DNA of 64,000 nucleotides from Bifidobacterium sp. ESL0790 (GTDB lineage: Bacteria; Actinomycetota; Actinomycetes; Actinomycetales; Bifidobacteriaceae). Positions 44,231 to 54,742 of this stretch are shown here, piece by piece (the first letter of the stretch is position 1; the number at the start of each line of letters is the position of its first letter). The notes beneath the pieces are model-generated. The model was not told where the DNA came from and ran no database searches. It saw nothing but the letters and a program-made list of their open reading frames with translations. The position numbers were made by a program, and so were the translations under genes. The stretch spans positions 1,488,001-1,552,000 of the forward strand of contig NZ_CP113915.1 in NCBI RefSeq assembly GCF_029395435.1, given 5' to 3'.

Positions 44231-46006
44231 CTACTTGCCCACCTGCGTATACGTGACGCCGTAGAGCGGCAGCAGCGTCTGGTTGAGGTTGAGCGGGAAG
44301 CCCTTGACGCCCTTGCGCATCGCCGTGGTGATGCGGTAGTTGAAGAGCCAGTCGGCCGGCGCGTCCCTGCTGACCTGCTTGGCCGCCTGGGCGAGGTAGC
44401 CGTCGCGCTCCTTGTCGGTCGAGGCGGCCATAGCCTTGTTGTAGAAGTCGCGCACCTGGGCGTTGTCGTAGTTGTAGTAGTACATCGTGTTGACCCACTG
44501 CGAGAAGTCGTGGCTCTCGTTGTGGTCGACCAGGGAAAGGTCGTAGTCCTTGTTGTTGTAGACGTCCTGCAACCATGTGGAGAACTCGACGACGTTGACC
44601 TTCAGATCGATGCCGATGGCCTTAAGCTGGCTGCGCAGTTGGTCGCCGAGCTCGGTGCCGTAGGTGTTGGCGTAGGTCAGACGCAGCTCGAGCGGGTGGT
44701 CAGGCGTGTAGCCGGCCTCCTTCATCAAGGCCTTGGCTTTGGCCTGGTTGTAAGGGTACAGGCCGGTGAGATCCTGATAACCCGGGTCGAGGGAGGAAAT
44801 CGGCCCGCCCATCGGCTTGTCGGCGCCGCCACGGGAGGCGATGAGCTCCTTGTGGTTGATGCCGTAGCGGATGGCCTCGCGCACGCGTTTGTCGCCGGTC
44901 TTGTCGCCCTTGGAGTTCATGGCGAGCACGTACTTGTCGGTGTCGTCACCGGCCGAGACGGTGAAATGCTCGCTGTCCTTCTCGAACGGCTCGGCGAGGT
45001 TCTCGGTGACCGGGGCCAAGACCTGCACATCCCCGGATTTCAGCGCGTTGACGGCGGCGTTGTCGTCGCCGAAATACCGCAGAACGACGGTCTTCGTCTT
45101 GGCCTTGTTGGCACCCTGATACTTCGGGTTCGCCTTGAGGGTGATGGAGTCGTTCGGCGTGAATTTCGCGATGGTGTATGGGCCGCTGCCCACGGCCTGG
45201 GTCTTGGGGTCGTATTGCGCCTTCTGGTCGAAGACGAGGCCGGGCCTGCCGGTGAGCGTCCAGAGCAGGTTGGCGTAGGGCGCGGTCAGGTCGATGCGTA
45301 CGGTGTTGGCGTCGAGCGCGGTGGCCGATTTGAAGTTCTGCATGGATTCAGCGTCGTGGTAGCCGCGCTTGACCAGCTCCTCGATGGACCATGCCACGTC
45401 GTGGGCGTCAAGCTTGTCGCCGTTGGAGAAGACCATGCCTTGGTTGAGGTGGAAGGTGTACGACATGCCGTCCGCGCTTTTCTCCCAGCTTTTGGCGATT
45501 GACGGGATGACCTTGTTATTGGAGTCACGGGTCACGATCCCCTCGTAGACGTTGCCGACCAGCACCTGGTCGAGCGCCGAGCCGGACTGGTTGCGGATGT
45601 CGAGGTTCGTGGGCGCCAGCTTGAGCCCGATGGTCACCGTATCGGCCTGCCGGCCTTGCGCCTCCTGGCTTTTGGGCTTGCGGACCACGACGAAAACGAA
45701 GACCAGCGCCACCACGACGACGGCCGCGACGAGCAGCCAGATCCAATGCCTCTTGCCGCCGTTCTTCTTCCCCGCGCCGCCAGCGACGCTTCCGCTGCCG
45801 CCTTTGACGTGAGCGTTGAGCGTCTCGTCGGTGCTGGCCGCGGCGCTTGGTTTGGCGTCGGCTGGTTTCACGTCGCTTGGTTTCGTGTCGGTTGGTTTCG
45901 CATCGGTCGGCTGGCTGGCCGCCGGGCCGGAAGCCTGGTTTGATGTCATGCTGGTCTTATTGTTGGTTGCGCCGTCTTCGCCGTGCGCACCTGGATTGGT
46001 TGGCAT
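44231..46006 (-). CDS. Peptide ABC transporter substrate-binding protein (family 5), membrane-anchored
   Basis: A 591-residue protein. Instead of a lipoprotein signal it has a long cytoplasmic tail with a repeated KP-T/S/A-D module (PTDAKPTDTKPSDVKPADAK) and a single membrane helix (WIWLLVAAVVVVALVFVFVV, about residues 84-104). The rest is a family 5 solute-binding fold: LVGNVYEGIVTRDS, YTFHLNQGMVFSNGDKLDAH, and VREAIRYGINHKEL. ATG 46006 has AGAGGAA upstream. It is the first gene of the dpp-like operon and should deliver oligopeptides to DppBCDF. Confidence 0.9.
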   Translation of the reverse strand: MPTNPGAHGEDGATNNKTSMTSNQASGPAASQPTDAKPTDTKPSDVKPADAKPSAAASTDETLNAHVKGGSGSVAGGAGKKNGGKRHWIWLLVAAVVVVALVFVFVVVRKPKSQEAQGRQADTVTIGLKLAPTNLDIRNQSGSALDQVLVGNVYEGIVTRDSNNKVIPSIAKSWEKSADGMSYTFHLNQGMVFSNGDKLDAHDVAWSIEELVKRGYHDAESMQNFKSATALDANTVRIDLTAPYANLLWTLTGRPGLVFDQKAQYDPKTQAVGSGPYTIAKFTPNDSITLKANPKYQGANKAKTKTVVLRYFGDDNAAVNALKSGDVQVLAPVTENLAEPFEKDSEHFTVSAGDDTDKYVLAMNSKGDKTGDKRVREAIRYGINHKELIASRGGADKPMGGPISSLDPGYQDLTGLYPYNQAKAKALMKEAGYTPDHPLELRLTYANTYGTELGDQLRSQLKAIGIDLKVNVVEFSTWLQDVYNNKDYDLSLVDHNESHDFSQWVNTMYYYNYDNAQVRDFYNKAMAASTDKERDGYLAQAAKQVSRDAPADWLFNYRITTAMRKGVKGFPLNLNQTLLPLYGVTYTQVGK

Positions 46007-46249
46007 GTGTTCCTCTTTGATTGTGTTGCATATCGCGCGCGTCCATATGGCCACGCACCGCTAGCCGCCCATTCGGGTCGTCTGCATGAACCAAGTCTAG
46101 ACCATCGACGGTAACTTCTAAGCGACGGCGAGGCGGCGGCACCATCACCACCAATCCTTGCCAAGGCAGCGGCACGCACTAGAATCGTAATCGAATAGCG
46201 GAGGCGGCACATCCACAAGCCAAACGTCTCCCTGGCGAAAGGAACCCCC

Positions 46250-47014
46250 ATGCTCGTCGCGGTCGACATCGGCAACACCAACATCGTCATCGGTTTCCTC
46301 GACGGCAACCGCATCCTCGGCACCTACCGCATCACGACCAACGCGGGCCACACCTCCGACGAATACGGCATCATGATGCTGCAGTTCCTCGGGCTCAAAG
46401 GCCTCAAACCCGAGGATGTCGACGACGTGATCATCGCCTCGGTGGTGCCGCAGGTGATGCATTCCTTCCGTTCCAGCATCGTCAAATTCCTTGATATCGA
46501 CCCGATGATCGTCGGCCCGGGCGTGAAGTCCGGCCTGAGCATCCGGATGGACGACCCGAAATCGCTGGGCGCCGACTGCCTGGCCGATTGCGTGGGCGCC
46601 TTCACGCTCTATGGCGGGCCGGTATTGGTGGCCGATTTCGGCACCGCCACGACCTTCAACTACGTCGACGAGCGCAAGGCGATCACCGCCGGGCTCATCA
46701 GCCCCGGCTTGCAGACCTCCGCCGGGTCGCTGGTGAGTGGCACCGCGCAGCTGCCAGAGGTGGAGATCACGCGTCCTGCCTCGATCCTCGCCAAAGGCAC
46801 CAAAACGGCGATGCAGGCCGGCCTCTATTACAACTTCCTCGGCGGCATCGAGAAGACCATCGCCCAATTCCACCGCGAGATCGACGAGGACTTCAAGGTG
46901 GTCGCCACCGGTGGTCTCTCCTCGGTGTTCAAGGACGACACGGATTGCATCGACGTCTACGACCCCGACCTGATCTTCAAGGGCATGGCGATCATCTACC
47001 GCAAGAACATTTAG
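46250..47014 (+). CDS. coaX: Type III pantothenate kinase
   Basis: A 254-residue ASKHA-fold kinase that phosphorylates pantothenate, the first step to coenzyme A. MLVAVDIGNTNIVIGF is the N-terminal phosphate-binding strand, followed by GPGVKSGLSIRMDDPKSLGA and VLVADFGTATTFNYVD with the catalytic Asp region. C-terminal KVVATGGLSSVF completes the nucleotide site. ATG 46250 has AAAGGAA upstream. Divergent from the peptide-binding protein gene and not part of an operon here. Confidence 0.95.
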   Translation: MLVAVDIGNTNIVIGFLDGNRILGTYRITTNAGHTSDEYGIMMLQFLGLKGLKPEDVDDVIIASVVPQVMHSFRSSIVKFLDIDPMIVGPGVKSGLSIRMDDPKSLGADCLADCVGAFTLYGGPVLVADFGTATTFNYVDERKAITAGLISPGLQTSAGSLVSGTAQLPEVEITRPASILAKGTKTAMQAGLYYNFLGGIEKTIAQFHREIDEDFKVVATGGLSSVFKDDTDCIDVYDPDLIFKGMAIIYRKNI

Positions 47015-47154
47015 GAATATCGGGAAACCTGAGAATCTCGGAAACACAAGAATATAGAAGCGTATAGCAGCAGAGGCGCAAAACCCGCGAATTAAACCAA
47101 GATTGGGCGACCACCGTAGTCAACACTACTAGCGCCACAACCTCCGCACCACCA

Positions 47155-48567
47155 TCATTGAATCGTGAAGCCCTGGTTAATGCCGTACTCCTTGAGATCC
47201 TTCTGCCAGAGCCCGATGCCCTTGGCAAGGCTGATCTTGGGGCCCGGGTCGTCGGGCACCACCAGCGGGCTGCCGTCCCAGTTGGTCTGCCCCTCCCTGA
47301 TGCGCTCCTTGGTGCGCTCGATCGAACGTTTCTGCGTCGTCCAGCTATAGGACTGCCCCACGGTGTTGCGGAAATCGCCTCGCGAATATACCTCGAAGGG
47401 CAGGTATTGGTAGCCCACCGAGACGTTTTCGGCCGCCCCCGCCAGCACGCGGTTAAATTCCTGGCCGCCGAAATAGGGCACATCGATGCCCCTGGCGTCG
47501 CGAATCGTGGTCTTGGAGAGGAAGGCGCGGGAGTTGAGGCTGGCGGTATCGGCCGGGAACGCGCCGCCGTCGATCCTCTTCTGGATGCCGGAGCGATCCT
47601 TGCACACATAGTCGATGAAGCGCATCGCGGCGTCGGGTTTGCGGCTCAGGTGCAGCACGGCGAGCGCCGACCCGCCGTTCTCCGAATCGACCACGGACCC
47701 GTCGACGGTGGGCATGCGCCCGACCCGCCAGAGCCCCGCGCCGCCGGGCACGTCGGCCAGCAGCATCGACGGCATCCACGCGCCGGAGAACACGGAGGCC
47801 ACGGTTCCGGCGGCGACGGCGTTCTTCCAGCCGTCCGACCATGTGGTCAGCTGCGTGTCGACCAGGCCCTCGTCGATCATCTTCTGCCAGAACTTCGTGA
47901 ATTCGGTGGTGCCCGCGTCGTCCTTGAGGTTGACGGTGACGGTCTTGCCGTCGCCCGAGGTGTGGAAGGGCCTGCCACCCGCCAGCCAGATCATGGCGTT
48001 GTAGAAGCTGGCGTCGCCACCGTCCGCGGCGATGTAAACACCGATTGCTTTGAGTTTCTTGGCCGCCTCGTAATAATCGTTCCACGTGTGGATCGCCGTG
48101 GGATCGACGCCGGCCTGGGCGAAGACGTCCTGGTTATAGAAGAAGGCCATGGGCCCGGAGTCCATCGGCACGCCGTAGACCCGGTTGTTGAGCTGCACGC
48201 TCGACCACGTGCCGGGGGTGAACATGCCGCCGTAGCCCTGCGTGCGGTCGGTGATGTCGCGCAGCTGGCCGCTGATGGCGTACTGCTGCAGGGCGAAGTA
48301 CTCGAGTTGCACCACGTCGGGCATGTTGTAGCCGTCCTGGATGGCCGAGTTGAGGTTGTCGTAGCCGCTGGTGGAGGTGATGTCGACGCGGATGTCGGGA
48401 TTTGCTTTTTCAAAATCGCGGGCCACGGCGCGCATGCTGGGCTCCCACGACCAGACGGTCACCACGGTGCGGTTGTCGCGGGCGGAGCCACATCCCGCCA
48501 CGGCGAACAGCATGGCGAACGCGGAGAGCAAGGCAATGAGCCTCGGCCCCAGATGCGTGCGTGCCAT
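47155..48567 (-). CDS. Sugar ABC transporter substrate-binding lipoprotein (family 1)
   Basis: A 470-residue lipoprotein: signal sequence with lipobox AVAGC (Cys about residue 26), then VVTVWSWEPSMRAVARDFEK and the family 1 fold (MPDVVQLEYFALQQYA; VYGVPMDSGPMAFFYNQDVF). The aromatic-rich start of the mature protein and PMAFFYNQDVF are typical of oligosaccharide binders. No permease or ATPase genes lie next to it, so it must use components elsewhere. The beta-galactosidase gene upstream on the same strand suggests a galactoside or plant/milk oligosaccharide ligand, as inference. Confidence 0.88.
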   Translation of the reverse strand: MARTHLGPRLIALLSAFAMLFAVAGCGSARDNRTVVTVWSWEPSMRAVARDFEKANPDIRVDITSTSGYDNLNSAIQDGYNMPDVVQLEYFALQQYAISGQLRDITDRTQGYGGMFTPGTWSSVQLNNRVYGVPMDSGPMAFFYNQDVFAQAGVDPTAIHTWNDYYEAAKKLKAIGVYIAADGGDASFYNAMIWLAGGRPFHTSGDGKTVTVNLKDDAGTTEFTKFWQKMIDEGLVDTQLTTWSDGWKNAVAAGTVASVFSGAWMPSMLLADVPGGAGLWRVGRMPTVDGSVVDSENGGSALAVLHLSRKPDAAMRFIDYVCKDRSGIQKRIDGGAFPADTASLNSRAFLSKTTIRDARGIDVPYFGGQEFNRVLAGAAENVSVGYQYLPFEVYSRGDFRNTVGQSYSWTTQKRSIERTKERIREGQTNWDGSPLVVPDDPGPKISLAKGIGLWQKDLKEYGINQGFTIQ

Positions 48568-48840
48568 GTGTGTCCTTTGCCGTTCGTGTTGTCTATTGTT
48601 CGTCGCTTATCGCTTGTGACCAGTTACCTGTTGCGCAAGTCGCTGTGGAGACGCGAGAACGCCTCCGCGGATGGAACCCCAGTCTATCCTGCCGAGCCTA
48701 CGTCATAGTTGGAAGCGTATAGCATGGTGTCGCGATTACATTGCAGGCACAACGAAACGGTATCCGGCCATTGATGTCACCGCAAAAACAGGCAAAGCCG
48801 CGACCCATAGCAAACGCCCTGCTTCTCCGGCAACGACCTC
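48568..48840. other. Intergenic region between beta-galactosidase and binding-protein genes
   Basis: About 270 bp on the minus-strand path from the GH42 gene to the lipoprotein gene. It presumably carries the promoter of the latter. No clear LacI-type operator or hairpin was found. Confidence 0.35.
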
Positions 48841-51057
<2,217 letters not shown>

Positions 51058-51131
51058 TCATTACCGACGGCGGCAATTCCAGCGATAATTCCAGCAATGC
51101 CAACGATGACGGCGACGACGGCGACGACGAC

Positions 51132-51866
51132 CTAGCCCAGAGGTACCCGCGAAGTGAAGCGCCTGAGATCACCGGTGACAGGGTCGGTGAAGCTCATAGA
51201 GCGGGCCACAAGCTGCAACGGCCGCAAGAAATCCGCATAATTAGGCTCGATGATGCGCGGATAGAGGTCGTCACCTTTGATGGGCAAACCCAGCGAGTTC
51301 ATATGCACCCGCAACTGGTGCGTCTTGCCGGTTTTCGGGTGCAGCACATACCGCCGGTAGCCACGGGAGACGATATCCCCATCGGTCTCCCCCAGCTCGA
51401 TGACCGTCTCGGCGTTGACCTCGCCAGGCACCTCGTAGGCCTGCAAACGCCCGCGGTCCTTGACGATATGCGAGCGCCGCCTCAGCGGAAAGACGGAAGG
51501 TGGATCGAGCCGTTCGATGGTCCCGGTTTTCGGTGTGGCCATCGGTTTCACCGGCGCGAGGCACTCGTAGGTTTTCTCGACCCGACGCTCCTGGAACATC
51601 ATCTGATAGGCTCCGCGCAGCGCGGGGTCTCGTACGAAAAGCACCAGCCCGGCCGTCAGCCGATCGAGCCGATGGGCCGGCGTGATCTGCGGCTCGCCAA
51701 AACGTTCCCGCAGCCTGATGAGCGCCGTCTGTCGATACCACATTCCCCGTGGCGTGGTGGCCAGAAAATGCGGCTTGTCCACCACGATGATGGCTTCGTC
51801 CTCATACACGACATCAAGCGAAAACGGGATGTCCGGCTCATCTACTACCCAACGATGCCGTCTCAT
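51132..51866 (-). CDS. RluA-family pseudouridine synthase
   Basis: A 244-residue enzyme that isomerises uridine in RNA. The catalytic Asp is D68 in TPAHRLDRLTAGLVLF; LDVVYEDEAIIVVDKPHFL and KTGKTHQLRVHMNSLGLPI are the flanking core motifs. It lacks an N-terminal S4 domain, like RluA rather than RluD. RNA target is unknown. It is followed on the minus strand by a short intergenic region with simple GACGGC repeats (about 51108-51131). Confidence 0.9.
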   Translation of the reverse strand: MRRHRWVVDEPDIPFSLDVVYEDEAIIVVDKPHFLATTPRGMWYRQTALIRLRERFGEPQITPAHRLDRLTAGLVLFVRDPALRGAYQMMFQERRVEKTYECLAPVKPMATPKTGTIERLDPPSVFPLRRRSHIVKDRGRLQAYEVPGEVNAETVIELGETDGDIVSRGYRRYVLHPKTGKTHQLRVHMNSLGLPIKGDDLYPRIIEPNYADFLRPLQLVARSMSFTDPVTGDLRRFTSRVPLG

Positions 51867-51993
51867 CCCGTTCCCCTTTATTCAGCCTTGTCGACTTAAA
51901 CGTACTCCCAAACAAAACGTATACGAATTTATAGCGCAAATAACATAAGCGATAAATGAGTCCAAGCATTGTTTTTATGCGTTGTTGGTTAAG

Positions 51994-52157
51994 GAGTCAG
52001 AAATCCACATACATCAGTGTCAAAATATCCGCTCCACCCCAAACACCAGCACGAGTGGATTGGAGGGATATGCCATGTTCAAGCGTAGGCTTGGCCGAAC
52101 GGTCCTTGAGTGTCTTGAACATGGCATATCCCTCCAATCCACGATGCCTAACCTTCA
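51994..52157. repeat. Structured repeat copy A (full, 29-bp stem, 30-nt loop)
   Basis: Starts GAGTCAG (51994), contains ACATCAGTGT (52011) and GCTCCACCCCAAACACCAGC, then a 29-nt arm (52055-52083) that is the exact reverse complement of 52114-52142. The 30-nt loop (52084-52113) reads CGTAGGCTTGGCCGA then ACGGTCCTTGAGTGT. It ends with TGCCTAACCTTCA (52145-52157), three nt before the glmS stop codon on the opposite strand. Read on the minus strand it is the immediate 3' UTR of glmS. Confidence 0.9.
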
Positions 52158-52160
52158 GCA

Positions 52161-54050
52161 TCATTCTACTGTGACGGATTTCGCCAAATTCCTTGGCTTG
52201 TCGACGTCATAGCCCTTGAGCTTGGCAACATCGAGCGCGAAGAGCTGCAGCGAGATCACGTCGACGAGTGGGCTCAGCAACGTCGGGCACGCCGGCCTCC
52301 AGAAGACGACGTCGGCGTATTTCTCGGCGTCGGGGTCACCCACTTCGGCCACGGCGACGGTGAACGCGCCGCGTGCCTTGACCTCTTCGATGCCGGAGAT
52401 CACCTTGTCGTGCAGCACGTTGCGTCCGCGCGCCGAGGGGACGATGACCACGACGGGCTCGCCTTCCTCGACCAGCGCGATCGGGCCGTGCTTGAGCTCG
52501 CCGGCGGCGAACCCTTCGGTGAACGTGTAGGCGATTTCCTTGAGTTTCAGGGCGCCCTCCATCGCCACCGGATAGCCCACGTAGCGGCCGAGGAAGAGGA
52601 AGGAGCGCGCGTCCACGAGACGCTTGGCGGCGGCTTGGATGGTGTCGGCCTGGTTGTCGAGCACCCACTGGATCTTCTCGGGCATCACCTTGAGCTGGTC
52701 GACGATCTGGTGGATCTCGTCACTGTAGAGCGTGTTCTTGACCTGCGCGAGGTAAAGCCCGAGCAGGTAGGCGGCGATGATCTGGGCGACGAACGCCTTG
52801 GTGGAGGCGACGGCCACCTCGGGGCCGGCGTGCGTGTAGAGCACGGCGTCGGACTCGCGCGGGATGGTGGAGCCTTGCGTGTTGCAGATGGCGAGCACCT
52901 TGGAGCCTTGGGCGCGGGCGTGGCGCACGGCCATGAGCGTGTCCATGGTCTCGCCGGACTGCGAGATCGCCACGACAAGCGTCTTGGGCGTCAGGATGGG
53001 GTCGCGGTAACGGAACTCGTGGGCGAGCTCGACCTCGACGGGGATGCGCGCCCAGTGCTCGATGGCGTATTTGGCCACCATGCCGGCGTAGCTGGCGCTG
53101 CCACAGGCGACGACGACGATCTTGTCGACACCGCGGAAGACCTCGGGGTCGATGCGCACCTCGTCCAGGGTGATGTCGCCGGCGTCGTTGAAGCGGCCGA
53201 ACAACGTGTTGCGCACGGCCATCGGCTCCTCGTGGATCTCCTTGTCCATGAAGGAGTCCCAGCCGCCCTTCTCGGCGGCGCTGGCGTCCCAGTCGACGGT
53301 GAAGCGGCGGTTGTCGGTGATCACGTTGCCCTCGAAATCAGTGACGGTGACCTCGGAGCCGCTGATGCAGACGGCCTGGTCCTGGCCGAGCTCCATGGCT
53401 TCCTTGGTGTAGGCAACGAACGCGGCCACGTCGGAGCCGAGGAAGTTCTCGCCGTCGCCGAGGCCGACGACCAGCGGCGAGTCGTGGCGTGCGCCGACGA
53501 CGATATCGGGCTGGCGCGAGTCGACCGCGAGGATGGTGAAGGCTCCCGAGAGCATGCGGGCCACGCGGCGCAGGGCCTCGAAGAGGTCGGGCTTGCCGGT
53601 CTCCTCGATGATGGTGTTGGCGGTCTTGCCCAGGAGCTTGGCCGCCACTTCGGTGTCAGTGGCGGAGACGAATGTATAGCCTTCGGCCTGCAGGTCGAGT
53701 TTCAGCCTTCCGGCGTTCTCGATGATGCCGTTATGGATGATGGCGATGTGGCCGTCCGCGCTGGTGTGAGGGTGCGCGTTGACGTCGTTCGGCTCGCCGT
53801 TGGTGGCCCAACGGGTGTGGCCGATGCCCACGGTCGCGTCGGGCAGCGGGCTGCGTTTGATCTCGGCGGCCAGATTGGCGAGCCGCCCGGCCTTCTTGCG
53901 TACCGCCACCTTTTGCATCCCCGGGGCCGCAAGCGCCACGCCGGCGGAGTCATATCCGCGATATTCCAAGCGTTTAAGGCCTTGCATGCAGACTTCCAAC
54001 GGTTTGCCACAAGCGGTTTGATTACCTGCGAATCCAACAATTCCACACAT
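52161..54050 (-). CDS. glmS: Glutamine--fructose-6-phosphate aminotransferase
   Basis: A 629-residue enzyme that makes glucosamine-6-phosphate for peptidoglycan. The N-terminal glutaminase has Cys2 as nucleophile (MCGIVGFAG), plus GHTRWATNGEPNDVNAHPH. Two SIS sugar-isomerase domains follow, with VVACGSASYAGMVAKY, AISQSGETMDTLMA, TKAFVAQIIAAYLLG and LKEIAYTFTEGFAAGELKHG. The C-terminus KPRNLAKSVTVE is canonical. Upstream there is no glmS ribozyme; instead three copies of a structured repeat precede it and one follows directly after its stop. Confidence 0.97.
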   Translation of the reverse strand: MCGIVGFAGNQTACGKPLEVCMQGLKRLEYRGYDSAGVALAAPGMQKVAVRKKAGRLANLAAEIKRSPLPDATVGIGHTRWATNGEPNDVNAHPHTSADGHIAIIHNGIIENAGRLKLDLQAEGYTFVSATDTEVAAKLLGKTANTIIEETGKPDLFEALRRVARMLSGAFTILAVDSRQPDIVVGARHDSPLVVGLGDGENFLGSDVAAFVAYTKEAMELGQDQAVCISGSEVTVTDFEGNVITDNRRFTVDWDASAAEKGGWDSFMDKEIHEEPMAVRNTLFGRFNDAGDITLDEVRIDPEVFRGVDKIVVVACGSASYAGMVAKYAIEHWARIPVEVELAHEFRYRDPILTPKTLVVAISQSGETMDTLMAVRHARAQGSKVLAICNTQGSTIPRESDAVLYTHAGPEVAVASTKAFVAQIIAAYLLGLYLAQVKNTLYSDEIHQIVDQLKVMPEKIQWVLDNQADTIQAAAKRLVDARSFLFLGRYVGYPVAMEGALKLKEIAYTFTEGFAAGELKHGPIALVEEGEPVVVIVPSARGRNVLHDKVISGIEEVKARGAFTVAVAEVGDPDAEKYADVVFWRPACPTLLSPLVDVISLQLFALDVAKLKGYDVDKPRNLAKSVTVE

Positions 54051-54158
54051 AACGCTTCAGTCTACGTGACCCGCCCTAGAAAGCCCATACCCCCACCGAA
54101 AGATTCACCCAACGCAGACAAGAAACCCAGCCCTCGATAAATTCTTCCACGACAGAGC

Positions 54159-54369
54159 GAGTCAGAATCATACGCACATCAGTGTTAATGAATCCGCTCC
54201 ACCCCAAACACCAGCACAAGCGTCAGATGGGGATGTATGTTGTTCGAGCGTAAGCTTGGCCGAGCAAAATCTTTCGATTTTGCCTTCGCGCTCGATACAT
54301 CGCGCTCACTTCGCCTAAACGGAGCCCACAGGGCTCCGTTCTTAACGGCTCAGCCAGAGTGTCCCGAGC
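54159..54369. repeat. Structured repeat copy B (211 bp, large loop, truncated right arm)
   Basis: It shares GAGTCAG, ACATCAGTGTTAATG, GCTCCACCCCAAACACCAGC and a left arm (54220-54248) close to that of copy D. The loop begins CGTAAGCTTGGCCGA and ends AGTGT, but instead of 10 nt it holds about 94 nt with two hairpins: GCAAAATC/GATTTTGC and ACGGAGCCC/GGGCTCCGT. The right arm is reduced to about 7 nt (CCCGAGC) before the next copy begins. Confidence 0.85.
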
Positions 54370-54578
54370 GAGTCAGAATCGTGCGCACATCAGTGTTAAT
54401 GAATCCGCTCCACCCCAAACACCAGCACAAGCAGAGCGCGGGAATATGTGTTGTTCTGGCGTAAGCTTGGCCGAGCAAAATCTACGATTTTGCCTTCGCG
54501 CTCGATACATCGCGCTCACTAAGCCTACGAAAAGCCCACTGGGCTTTTCGCTTAACGGCTTAGCCAGAGTGTCTCAAA
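54370..54578. repeat. Structured repeat copy C (209 bp, large loop, truncated right arm)
   Basis: Head-to-tail with B. The same blocks are present; the left arm sequence differs (contains GAGCGCGGGAATATG). The large loop has GCAAAATC/GATTTTGC and a second hairpin CGAAAAGCCC/GGGCTTTTCG, which replaces ACGGAGCCC/GGGCTCCGT of B with compensating changes. The right arm stub is CTCAAA, followed at once by GAGTCAG of copy D. Confidence 0.85.
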
Positions 54579-54741
54579 GAGTCAGATGCCAACCACATCA
54601 GTGTTAATGAATCCGCTCCACCCCAAACACCAGCACAAGCGTCAGATGGGGATATACGTTGCTCGAGCGTAAGCTTGGCCGAACGGTCCTTGAGTGTCTC
54701 GAGCAACGTATATCCCCATCTGACGCGCTGCCTAACCTTCA
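54579..54741. repeat. Structured repeat copy D (full, 29-bp stem, 30-nt loop)
   Basis: A 163-bp unit with the layout of copy A. Arms 54639-54667 and 54698-54726 are perfect reverse complements (29 bp); the loop 54668-54697 differs from copy A at one base (CGTAAGC versus CGTAGGC). It ends with TGCCTAACCTTCA (54729-54741), one nt before the stop codon of the amino-acid ABC ATPase gene on the minus strand. Confidence 0.9.
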
Positions 54742-54742
54742 A

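Noticed and set aside
51994..54741. CRISPR array or integron attC array
   Set aside because: There are no 20-40 nt unique spacers between short repeats, no cas genes and no integrase; units are 160-210 bp with internal hairpins.
54237..54742. Short ORFs with related peptides (ERKLGR and FAFALDTSRSL) in the repeat region
   Set aside because: They come from the conserved repeat loop, are broken differently in each copy, and the stem covariation does not preserve codons.
54051..54742. glmS ribozyme upstream of glmS
   Set aside because: No ribozyme core is recognisable; the region consists of the structured repeat copies.
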